A stretch of DNA of 18,057 bases from Opitutia bacterium (GTDB taxonomy: Bacteria; Verrucomicrobiota; Verrucomicrobiia; Opitutales; UBA953). The notes under the pieces are model-generated. The model saw nothing but the letters and a program-made list of their open reading frames with translations, was not told the DNA's origin and did no database searches. The stretch covers positions 1 to 18,057 of the forward strand of contig JAJPZB010000096.1 of the NCBI GenBank assembly GCA_021204635.1, read 5' to 3'. Below, in pieces: positions 1 through 6,621 of this stretch (positions are counted from its first letter, which is position 1; the number at the start of each line of letters is the position of its first letter). The position numbers and the translations under genes were made by a program.

Positions 1-361
1 GGGTTAGTGGTGGTTGGGTTAGTGGTGGGAAGGTTTTTTCGGAAGGGCATGTGGTGGCAACAAACTCTTCCCGCCACCACCATCCAAGTTTCACCACCAA
101 CCAAATTTCCACCACCGACTCAGCTCACCACCAACCCGCCACCACCAAGCCATTCACACCCGCCACCAAGCCAAAAATCTCACCACAGACCCAATTCCCC
201 ACCACCAAGCCGTGAGGGACGTTAGTCCCGAACAAATCCGTGTGATAACCTCCGTGGCAGTTTGCTGCCACCACCGACCCAAAAGCCCGCCACCAACCCA
301 ATTTCTACCACAAACCCATCCGCCACCACTAACCCTCGCCTCACCACCAACCCGCACCAAC
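1..361. repeat. Dense array of degenerate GGGTTGGTGGTGG / CCACCACCAACCC units
   Basis: Two units read forward (GGGTTAGTGGTGG at 1-13 and 16-28). A terminal GTGGTGGCAAC module follows at 51-61. After it, about a dozen units run in the opposite orientation (CCACCACCATCC, CCACCAACCC, CCACCACCAAGCC, CCACTAACCC) between 73 and 361. Successive units start near 73, 92, 109, 126, 138, 162, 181, 198, 265, 289, 307, 322 and 342, so the period is loose and often about 17 nt. The GTGGTGGC at 51-58 can pair with GCCACCAC at 73-80 around a 14-nt loop, marking the point where orientation flips. The array is open at the left window edge. No convincing gene lies in it; the proline-rich open frames come from stop-free repeat codons. 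Related units recur near 6504-6621, 9558-9611 and 17949-18045. Confidence 0.85.
216..271. other. Two small hairpins inside the left repeat array
   Basis: The first is GGGAC-GTTA-GTCCC (216-229), a 5-bp stem with a tetraloop. The second is GTGGCAG-TTTG-CTGCCAC (254-271), a 7-bp stem whose right arm merges into a repeat unit (CTGCCACCACCGACC). The segment between them (230-253) is the longest part of the array without a repeat unit. Neither hairpin is followed by a T-run on either strand, so they are not obvious terminators. The second resembles the GTGGTGGC...GCCACCAC inverted module at 51-80 and may be a shortened version of it. Confidence 0.5.
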
Positions 362-480
362 ACTGCATTCCACAACAGTCCCGACAATTGCCGCCTCAGA
401 AAAAAACTTTTCGCGCAGGGCCTGCGTTTGCGGCTTTTTGGGCTTAACGTTTTTGACAATGCGGGGTGCGTTGTGCTTTG

Positions 481-2928
481 ATGGCGTCATCCATGCGTCC
501 GAATTTTTTCCTCAGCATGTCCGCGTTGGCAATAATAGCGTTGGGAGTTTCCGCGCTTGAAGCCGCCTCGGCGAAAGATGTTTATCCGATTCCGCAGCAG
601 GTGAAGAGCGCAGGTTCTCAGGCAATTCCGGCGAGTGCTCTCTCGGCGTCGTCTGCGAGGAGGTATCCGGCGATTGTTGCGGCGTGCAAGGCTTCAAAGA
701 TCAATCCTGTTGGCGCGACGAAAATTGTTCTTGACAAGAGCGGCGCAAAGCTGAAAGCGAAGCTCAAATCGGCGAAGTTGTCGGACGCTCCCGTTGGCGC
801 ATATTGGCTGAGCATTTCGTCGTCAGGCATCGAGATTTCCGCGCTTGATTCGGCGGGCGAATTTTACGCGAGCCAGACGATCGCGCAGATGATCGAGCTC
901 GACGGGAGAATCGGCTGCGGCGAAGTTTTGGACTGGCCCGACATCGGTTTTCGCGGGACTGTCGAGGGCTACTACGGCGACCCGTGGTCAACCGCAGCGC
1001 GCGAATATCAGTTCCGCATGTATGGCAAATACAAGCTGAACACTTACATTTACGGCCCGAAAGACGACCCGTATCACCACGGCAAATGGCGCGAAAACTA
1101 TCCGAAGCAGCAGGCGGACGCGCTGAAAGAGCTCGTGAAAGTTGCGGCGGAAAACCACGTGAATTTCGTGTGGGCGCTTCACCTCGGCGGCGTTTTTGAC
1201 ACGAATAATCGCTCCGGCGAATACAAAACGCTCATCTCGAAATTGGAATTTATGTACGGGCTCGGGGTGCGCTCGTTCGGCGTTTTCTTTGACGACTTTG
1301 GCAAGGCGGATGCTCCGCTCCAATCCGAGATTTGCAACTATATCGTCGAGAATTTTCTCAAGAAAAAAAGCGACTGCACGCCGCTCATAATGTGCCCCAG
1401 CCAATACAATCGCGGCTGGGCAAATGGCGATTATCTTGACGTTCTCGGCGACAAACTCGACCCGTCTGTCAACGTGATGTGGACGGGCAACAGCGTGTGC
1501 TCCGACATAACCGAAGAGTGCATGGTTTGGGTGAACCAAAGGCTCAAACGCAAGGCCTTCATATGGTGGAATTGGCCCGTTACGGACTATTGCAAAACCG
1601 CGCTGACGATGGGTCGCACCTATGGCTTGGAGGCGAAAGTCAAGGACAAAATAAGCGGAATGACGCTCAACCCGATGGACAAGGCGGACGCGTCGCTGAT
1701 CGGGATTCTCGGCGCCGGAATTTGGTCGTGGAATGTCGAAAAATTTGATTCCGACAAGGTTTGGAAAGATTTGATAAAGCGCACATATCCGACTTGCGCC
1801 TCCGCGATGCAGACTTTCGTGAACCACAATTCCGACCAAGGGCCGAACGTCCACGGCTACCGGCGCGAGGAATCTGCCGAGTTCCGCCCCACGCTCGACG
1901 CCGCCACATCGGAATACAATTCGAGCAAAAGATTTTCGGCGACGACGAAAAAGGCGCTCACGGAAGAATTTACAAAAATCGAAAAATCGGCGCGGACGCT
2001 CGCCAAGGCGTTGCCCGCAACAGACCCGCGCCTTTACGGCGAAATCCAGTATTGGATCAAGGCATTTGCAATGCTCGGAAGAGCGGGGAACGGCGTGATA
2101 AAAATGACGGAGGCTACTACGGCGGACAAAAAATTTGCCGCAGCGGAAACCGTCGTGCGCGCATTTGACAGGATGGACGAGGCGTCGGCGGGCAATGTCA
2201 AGCGCAATGCAAAATATTCCTCCGGCGTGAAAGTTGGCGGGACGTACGTCATGCCCTTCATCGAAAATGTTTTCAAAAAAGAGTGGGAGCAGACGTATAA
2301 GCAGCTCGGTGGCAGCGCGGTTGCGAGCACGAGCGCCGGAAGTTACAAAGTGTACACGAATGTGCCCGCCCTGAAAAATGCGCAGGCGGTTCGCGAGGAA
2401 AACATCGTGAAAATCGAAGTCCGCGAGCAAATTACGCTTTCGGCGAACCAATATCTCGGCATCGAGCTTCCCGACGGCGTTTACGGGAATTACATTCACC
2501 TGAAATTGAACAACCCGCAGGCGTCAAAGGCAGGCGTCATCGAGATTTCCCGCGATGGTTCGTCCTGGGAAAGGTTCAACGCCAAAGTGAGCGGCGAGGA
2601 ACTCAAAAACCCGCTCGACGTCAACAAAAAAATCCGCTTTTTCCGCTATCGCAACACTTCGGGAAAATCTTTGGACATCCGCCTGAACACGTTCAAATTC
2701 GACGTGCCTGCAGATTCCAAGGTAAATTCTCGCGCCGCGATGACGGATGGCGACCCGCGCACGTTCTTCTTGGTGGAATCGAGAATGTCGATCGCGGCGC
2801 CAAAGCCGGGGCAAAGGGCTCACGTGCTCTCGTCCGCGCCGGAATGCGTGTTGATTTCGCCGGGCAAGGTCGATGTCTCGCCCAAGCGCGGCAAGCCGGT
2901 CAAGATTTTCGAGATTGTTTGGAAATAA
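481..2928 (+). CDS. Secreted GH84 beta-N-acetylglucosaminidase (hyaluronidase / O-GlcNAcase family)
   Basis: About 815 residues, removing terminal beta-linked GlcNAc from glycans by substrate-assisted catalysis in the periplasm or outside the cell. With the 481 ATG as residue 1, the signal peptide falls near 5-31 (MRPNFFLSMSALAIIALGVS). A GH20b-like N-terminal domain covers about 33-150. The GH84 catalytic barrel opens with GFRGTVEGYYGDPWS (about 156-170) and carries the family's catalytic Asp pair in GVFFDDFG (D271-D272). A helical region follows, and the last 200 or so residues look like a beta-sandwich that may bind carbohydrate. The start is uncertain: GTG 466, ATG 481 and ATG 493 are in frame and none has a clear ribosome-binding site. 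ATG 493 alone would still leave a full signal peptide. The next gene starts 81 nt downstream and is also a likely amino-sugar hydrolase. Family assignment is firm; the exact natural substrate is inferred. Confidence 0.93.
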   Translation: MASSMRPNFFLSMSALAIIALGVSALEAASAKDVYPIPQQVKSAGSQAIPASALSASSARRYPAIVAACKASKINPVGATKIVLDKSGAKLKAKLKSAKLSDAPVGAYWLSISSSGIEISALDSAGEFYASQTIAQMIELDGRIGCGEVLDWPDIGFRGTVEGYYGDPWSTAAREYQFRMYGKYKLNTYIYGPKDDPYHHGKWRENYPKQQADALKELVKVAAENHVNFVWALHLGGVFDTNNRSGEYKTLISKLEFMYGLGVRSFGVFFDDFGKADAPLQSEICNYIVENFLKKKSDCTPLIMCPSQYNRGWANGDYLDVLGDKLDPSVNVMWTGNSVCSDITEECMVWVNQRLKRKAFIWWNWPVTDYCKTALTMGRTYGLEAKVKDKISGMTLNPMDKADASLIGILGAGIWSWNVEKFDSDKVWKDLIKRTYPTCASAMQTFVNHNSDQGPNVHGYRREESAEFRPTLDAATSEYNSSKRFSATTKKALTEEFTKIEKSARTLAKALPATDPRLYGEIQYWIKAFAMLGRAGNGVIKMTEATTADKKFAAAETVVRAFDRMDEASAGNVKRNAKYSSGVKVGGTYVMPFIENVFKKEWEQTYKQLGGSAVASTSAGSYKVYTNVPALKNAQAVREENIVKIEVREQITLSANQYLGIELPDGVYGNYIHLKLNNPQASKAGVIEISRDGSSWERFNAKVSGEELKNPLDVNKKIRFFRYRNTSGKSLDIRLNTFKFDVPADSKVNSRAAMTDGDPRTFFLVESRMSIAAPKPGQRAHVLSSAPECVLISPGKVDVSPKRGKPVKIFEIVWK

Positions 2929-2930
2929 GG

Positions 2931-2971
2931 TCGCGCGCGGAAGGTCGGTCTTGCCGCCCGCGAGGATTTTT
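2931..2971 (+). terminator. Possible intrinsic terminator after the GH84 gene
   Basis: Immediately after the stop codon, 2931-2940 (TCGCGCGCGG) pairs with 2954-2963 (CCGCCCGCGA) over 10 positions with one internal C-C mismatch. The loop is 13 nt, and T5 follows at 2967-2971 after a GGA spacer. The mismatch and the 3-nt gap before the T-run make it a weak terminator. It may attenuate rather than stop read-through into the GH123-like gene 39 nt downstream. Confidence 0.4.
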
Positions 2972-3009
2972 GTGCAAACTCTTGCATAGGAAATCTTGCC
3001 TAAGAAAAA

Positions 3010-4704
3010 ATGAAAAAGAATCTCTTGCTCGGCCTCCTTACCTCAATCCTACTTCCCGCCGCACTTTGCGCTGCGGACAAATATGTTTCGCCGCAGACGA
3101 AAAAGGAAATGACCGTCGTCGCCTATCCCGAAGACCTCGGCGCGGCGAGCGAAAATTTCCTCGGCGAAAATCGCATAGCGTGGCGCGGGGAGCGCGTAAT
3201 AGTGCGCTTTGTCGCGAACAGCGTTCCGGAAAAGGCGAAAATTTCCGCGCAACTCGTTCCTGCGGGCTCGCCGGATAAAGTCGAATCCGCGATTCCCGCC
3301 CGCGCAGAATATGTCCGCGCGACACACGGGCAAAACGGCGAATCTGTTCTCGACATCGTGGAGCCGGCGGGGACGCCGTTCCAGATTCCTGCCGGCGACG
3401 CGCTTTTCCTCGTTTCCTGCGACATTCCCACCGACGCCGCGCTCGGAGAATATGAACTGCGCGTCGAAATCGGCTCCGAGACTTCGACTGTCGCGAACGT
3501 GGAAGTTTTGCCATTGGTGCTTCCGCCGCCGAAAGATTGGCGCGTGTATTTGGATTTGTGGCAACACCCCGAGGCTGTCGCGCGCTGGGCGGGGACGCCG
3601 CTGTGGTCGAAAAAGCATTTTGCCGCGATGAAGCCGATTATGCTCCGCCTCGCCGAGGCAGGGCAGAAGACGATAACGTGCTCGATCGTCGAAGAACCGT
3701 GGAAACATCAGACTTTCGACGATTGGACTTCGATGGTGAAATGGACAAAGAACCCGAACGGCTCCTGGAAATTCGATTACACCGCGTTCGACGCCTACGT
3801 CGAATTTATGATGAACGAGGTCGGAATCACCGAGCAGATTTCGTGCTACACGATGGTTCCGTGGTCGAACCAAACAAAGTATTTCGACAAGGCGACGAAG
3901 GAAATGAAAACGATTTCGATCGACCCTTCCGACCCCGAAACCGAGCCGATTTGGCGCGCGTTTTTGACCGATTTCAGAAACCACGTTAAGCAAAAGGGCT
4001 GGTTGGAAAAGACTTGCATCGGGCTCGACGAGCGCCCGAACAAACTTCTGCGCGCGGCGCGCGAACTTATTCAGAGATATGCGCCGGAGCTGAAAATTGT
4101 CTCCGCTGTGAATTTCCCCGCCGCGCCCGCCGGCACATTGGAAGACACCGCAGTTTATGCGCTTTCGCCGATATTCGGCTTCGCCAAACCGCAGGTCGTG
4201 AGCGATCGGAAAAAGCTCGCCACGCCGACAAAGACGGCGTTCTACGTCTGCCTCAATCCGGCGCACCCGAACACTTTCCCGCACTCGCCCGCCGCAGAAC
4301 CGCACTGGCTCGGGTTCTTCGCCGCAGGCAACGGGTATGACGGATTTTTGCGCTGGGCATACAACTCGTGGGTCGATAACCCGTTCGAGAACTGCGTTTG
4401 GGAAAAGAAAAAGTGGCCCGCCGGCGAAACTTTCCTCGTATATCCGGGGAATCGCACGACGCTGCGCTTTGAAACTCTGCGCGACGGCATAGAGGATTTT
4501 GAAAAAATCGCCATTTTGCGCGAAAAAGCCGCAGACCCCGCTGCGCCGACAAAATTCAAAAGCGCCGTCGCAGAACTCGACAAGTATCTCGCCACGGAAT
4601 TTAACATAAAGGCGGGGAGCAACGGCAAAAACGACCACGCAGGTCAAGTCCAAAAAGCCCGCGAACTGCTCGACACGGCCTCAAAGCTCGCAGACGTGGA
4701 GTAA
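3010..4704 (+). CDS. Secreted GH123/DUF4091-like glycoside hydrolase (probable beta-N-acetylgalactosaminidase)
   Basis: 564 residues. A clear Sec signal peptide (MKKNLLLGLLTSILLPAALC, cleavage near A20-C-A-A23) precedes a beta-sandwich region (about 25-170) and a barrel domain (about 175-510). The barrel ends in the typical DUF4091 block: FLRWAYNSWVDNPF, then a conserved YPG and LRFETLRDGIEDFE. GH123 enzymes share this fold and use an adjacent Asp-Glu pair for substrate-assisted hydrolysis. Here the candidate pair is D340-E341 in CIGLDERP, at a position close to that known for GH123. The C-terminal about 50 residues are helical. Clustering with the GH84 gene suggests joint trimming of GlcNAc and GalNAc termini, for example in mucin-type glycans. 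The DUF4091 assignment is strong. GH123 activity is inferred, because many DUF4091 proteins are uncharacterised. Confidence 0.85.
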   Translation: MKKNLLLGLLTSILLPAALCAADKYVSPQTKKEMTVVAYPEDLGAASENFLGENRIAWRGERVIVRFVANSVPEKAKISAQLVPAGSPDKVESAIPARAEYVRATHGQNGESVLDIVEPAGTPFQIPAGDALFLVSCDIPTDAALGEYELRVEIGSETSTVANVEVLPLVLPPPKDWRVYLDLWQHPEAVARWAGTPLWSKKHFAAMKPIMLRLAEAGQKTITCSIVEEPWKHQTFDDWTSMVKWTKNPNGSWKFDYTAFDAYVEFMMNEVGITEQISCYTMVPWSNQTKYFDKATKEMKTISIDPSDPETEPIWRAFLTDFRNHVKQKGWLEKTCIGLDERPNKLLRAARELIQRYAPELKIVSAVNFPAAPAGTLEDTAVYALSPIFGFAKPQVVSDRKKLATPTKTAFYVCLNPAHPNTFPHSPAAEPHWLGFFAAGNGYDGFLRWAYNSWVDNPFENCVWEKKKWPAGETFLVYPGNRTTLRFETLRDGIEDFEKIAILREKAADPAAPTKFKSAVAELDKYLATEFNIKAGSNGKNDHAGQVQKARELLDTASKLADVE

Positions 4705-4733
4705 CTTCTGCGCCTGCGCCACCTGCGCTAAAA

Positions 4734-4787
4734 AGCGCTTGACAGCAAAAAAGTTTTCCCGCAACTTGCGCGGGAAAACGAAGCGCT
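4734..4787 (-). terminator. Composite two-tier hairpin, T-run on the minus strand
   Basis: The inner stem is 10 bp and perfect: GTTTTCCCGC (4753-4762) with GCGGGAAAAC (4770-4779), loop AACTTGC. An outer 7-bp stem pairs AGCGCTT (4734-4740) with AAGCGCT (4781-4787), leaving 12 unpaired nt on the left and one on the right. The A6 run at 4747-4752 becomes T6 directly after the inner hairpin when read on the minus strand, so the structure resembles an intrinsic terminator for leftward transcription. No leftward gene ends here; the nearest is the pyrophosphatase gene ending at 6609. On the plus strand it may still act as a transcript-end structure for the GH123-like gene. Confidence 0.5.
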
Positions 4788-4815
4788 ACCCCCGTACCCA
4801 CACACTATCCCCGAA

Positions 4816-5340
4816 ATGCCAAAAGTCGATAAAATGAAAAGCTGCACTCGCGGGTGCTTTAGTCTGATTGCGCTACTTTTGTTTTCGCTTTTGCCGTATC
4901 AGATATTACCAATTTCATTCTTCGGCGATAAATGTTATCTGACGTCGCGATATTACGTGTTGGGATTTTATGAATCGGTGCCGCCTATGTTCCAACTACG
5001 TGAGCAGTTCCCGTTTGGATTGTATGATGAGCCGGTTTTCTCCGCTGAAATAGAGAAAATCGGTCTTTTAGATGATAAATTATATGTGAAAACAAAGTCT
5101 GATGAGGATGTATATGTTTTGAACATGAAGACAGATGCAATTTCTATTGCGGGCGAGTGGAGTTTGCCCTTGGAAGCTCCCGAAGCGTTTTATCGTGAGC
5201 ACTTCACATCCATATTGTGGGGTCTTGTATATTTTCCTTTGTGGATACTTGCCTATTTACTGTTCGCCTTGCGCAGAAAAATCATCTCAATATTTAAATC
5301 CGGGCAAAAAACGGAACCGGCGGGAGTTGGTCAGAAATAA
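4816..5340 (+). CDS. Hypothetical membrane protein with two predicted TM segments
   Basis: 174 residues; family not recognised. A hydrophobic segment near residues 14-36 (CFSLIALLLFSLLPYQILPI) and another near 131-152 (TSILWGLVYFPLWILAYLLF) bracket a roughly 95-residue soluble loop. Lys/Arg lie before the first segment and after the second (RRKIISIFKSGQK). By the positive-inside rule both ends would be cytoplasmic and the loop periplasmic. The loop is beta-rich and aromatic (YLTSRYYVLGFYES). ATG 4834 (residue 7, MKSCTRG...) is an equally possible start. The gene is visibly richer in A/T than the hydrolase genes before it and heads a three-gene AT-rich block, only 11 nt before the next start. 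It may have been acquired by transfer. Confidence 0.7.
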   Translation: MPKVDKMKSCTRGCFSLIALLLFSLLPYQILPISFFGDKCYLTSRYYVLGFYESVPPMFQLREQFPFGLYDEPVFSAEIEKIGLLDDKLYVKTKSDEDVYVLNMKTDAISIAGEWSLPLEAPEAFYREHFTSILWGLVYFPLWILAYLLFALRRKIISIFKSGQKTEPAGVGQK

Positions 5341-5351
5341 ACAAAATACCT

Positions 5352-6068
5352 ATGCTTATTTATCTCATTGGCATTTTGGTTCTTCTTTTTCCCGCGTGTC
5401 ATCATTTCGAGGAAAAAGAGTATATTGCAGAAATACCATTTGAGAAATCGGTTTTTTCTTACGATGACGAAACGTGTTCTTCCGACAAATTCGACGAAAA
5501 CAAGGTGCGTAGCGAATACACATTTTCCCGTTATAAAAAGAACGCGACAAGATCCGGAGCCCCGATATATGGCACCGGTCTCAATGAAGAACTTTACGGA
5601 GGGCTTTCCATTATTAAGGACGTCTCAAGGCGCGAAAAAAGCGGATCCGAATCTTGGTCGCAAGTCGAATTTCCGTTTGCAGGAAAAAAATGCCTTTTCC
5701 TGCTGAATGGTCGCGGATCTCCTTGTAAATCTGAAATCTACACAGGCGATAAATATGAAAATCGGGCGCAAACCCTTGCTCCGAAAACTCACATTGGCTA
5801 TGGATATCTCAGGGAGGCAGCATTGATTCCACTAAGTCACGGCGGGAAGGAATTTTTGGCAATTGTAATAAATGGCAATCTCCCTCAACATCCTTGGCAG
5901 GAAGAATGTGCCGTCGTGTATGTTTTAGATAATTATTTTAATATTGTTTACAAAGACATAATTTTTTCGCACGTGGGGAATGCGGGAGCGCTGAAGGAAG
6001 ATGGATTCTACGTTGTTGATTGGGACTTCGACGACAGAGGAAAATGGACTTTGTATAAATTTAAATGA
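5352..6068 (+). CDS. Hypothetical exported protein, probable lipoprotein
   Basis: 238 residues; family not recognised. The N-terminus MLIYLIGILVLLFPACHH is hydrophobic and ends in a lipobox-like LFPAC, with Cys16 as the possible lipidated residue. Phe at -3 and the absence of a basic residue before the core are unusual, so lipidation is inferred. The rest is soluble, charged and rich in aromatic residues. It has beta-type stretches such as KEFLAIVINGN and ECAVVYVLDNYFNIVYKDIIF and a C-terminus VVDWDFDDRGKWTLYKFK, which could suit a beta-sheet or propeller-like fold. It starts 11 nt after the previous membrane-protein gene and shares its AT-rich composition, so the two are probably co-transcribed. 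No ribosome-binding site is evident. Confidence 0.65.
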   Translation: MLIYLIGILVLLFPACHHFEEKEYIAEIPFEKSVFSYDDETCSSDKFDENKVRSEYTFSRYKKNATRSGAPIYGTGLNEELYGGLSIIKDVSRREKSGSESWSQVEFPFAGKKCLFLLNGRGSPCKSEIYTGDKYENRAQTLAPKTHIGYGYLREAALIPLSHGGKEFLAIVINGNLPQHPWQEECAVVYVLDNYFNIVYKDIIFSHVGNAGALKEDGFYVVDWDFDDRGKWTLYKFK

Positions 6069-6132
6069 AAAAAATGGTATTGTGTGGGGGCAATAAATTT
6101 TGTGGGCGTACGACGATTTGTTAAAATTGAAA

Positions 6133-6138
6133 TATAAT
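6133..6138 (+). promoter_or_regulatory. Possible TATAAT -10 box giving a near-leaderless transcript
   Basis: A perfect TATAAT lies 7 nt upstream of the ATG at 6146, inside an AT-rich stretch. A transcript starting at the usual distance from it would begin at or next to the start codon. No good -35 hexamer is present at 17 +/- 1 nt, and in an AT-rich segment a TATAAT can arise by chance. Confidence 0.25.
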
Positions 6139-6145
6139 TGAAATC

Positions 6146-6496
6146 ATGAAAGCTTTTGAGCCATTGTTTGTCGGTTGTTATTTTGCCTCATACGGGGTTA
6201 TCTTTTTATATCAGAAGACGCTTTTGGTGAGCGCTCTTTTCTGTGGTGTGTGGTTTATTGCCTATTTTTATTCCAAGAAGAGGGGCGAATTAATATCACC
6301 GTGGTTAATGCTTCCCGGCATGATTTTGGCACTTTGGCTTTGTTGTAGTGTGATTTTGAACGCCAATTCTATTATCAACTCCGAGCGGCCCGAGTGGGGT
6401 GGATTCGCCTGCGAAATTTTTTCCACGTTCCTCTGCGTAATTGCTGTTTTTCTTCCGTTCCTGGCCTACCTTTTAAAATCTAATGCCAAGGCATAA
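6146..6496 (+). CDS. Hypothetical small integral membrane protein (four predicted TM helices)
   Basis: 116 residues; family not recognised. Four hydrophobic stretches are visible near 5-22, 25-42, 50-72 and 88-110. A basic SKKRGE loop separates the second and third, and a polar NSERPEWGG loop separates the third and fourth. The C-terminal KSNAKA and the KKR loop suggest both lie in the cytoplasm. There are several cysteines within the membrane segments but no motif that I can tie to a function. It is the last gene of the AT-rich three-gene block, separated by 77 nt from the probable lipoprotein gene. Its stop codon lies 8 nt before the second GT-rich repeat array, so the array marks the edge of the block. 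Confidence 0.65.
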   Translation: MKAFEPLFVGCYFASYGVIFLYQKTLLVSALFCGVWFIAYFYSKKRGELISPWLMLPGMILALWLCCSVILNANSIINSERPEWGGFACEIFSTFLCVIAVFLPFLAYLLKSNAKA

Positions 6497-6503
6497 ATTT
6501 CTT

Positions 6504-6621
6504 GGGTTAGTGGTGGCGGGTTGGTGGTGGGTTGGTGGTGAGAGGTCTGTGGTGGAACCGGGTTGGTGGTGAGATCGGGTTGGTGGTGGCAACAGATATC
6601 CGCCACCATTAATCGTGGTGG
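6504..6621. repeat. Second GGGTTGGTGGTGG repeat array, overlapping the pyrophosphatase stop codon
   Basis: Units on the plus strand start at 6504 (GGGTTAGTGGTGGC), 6518, 6529, 6549 (partial), 6560 and 6577, separated by short variable tails such as AGAGGTC and AGATC. The last unit ends with GTGGTGGCAACA, as does the one at 51-62. TGGTGGC (6584-6590) can pair with GCCACCA (6602-6608) around an 11-nt loop. CCACCA (6603-6608) can alternatively pair with TGGTGG (6616-6621) around a 7-nt loop, so the two hairpins exclude each other. The convergent genes at 6146-6496 (+) and 6609-8297 (-) meet here, and the stop codon plus last two codons of the latter are inside the structure. Confidence 0.8.

Noticed and set aside
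1..361. CRISPR array
   Set aside because: Units are short, degenerate and irregularly spaced, occur in both orientations, and there are no uniform unique spacers or cas genes.
453..458. TTGACA as a -35 box for the GH84 gene
   Set aside because: No -10-like hexamer lies 16-18 nt downstream, and the implied transcription start would fall at or beyond the likely start codon.
7..481. Proline/threonine-rich open frames in the left repeat array (e.g. TTNP, PPPT repeats)
   Set aside because: They arise because CCACCAACC repeats lack stop codons in several frames on both strands. They overlap each other, have no conserved domain, and their composition simply mirrors the repeat.
988..2499. 503-residue open frame antisense to the GH84 gene, and similar long antisense frames opposite the GH123-like, M16 and fhs genes
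   Set aside because: GC-biased third positions keep the antisense frame open. The translations are Arg/Phe/Val-rich without motifs, whereas the sense frames contain complete catalytic motifs.
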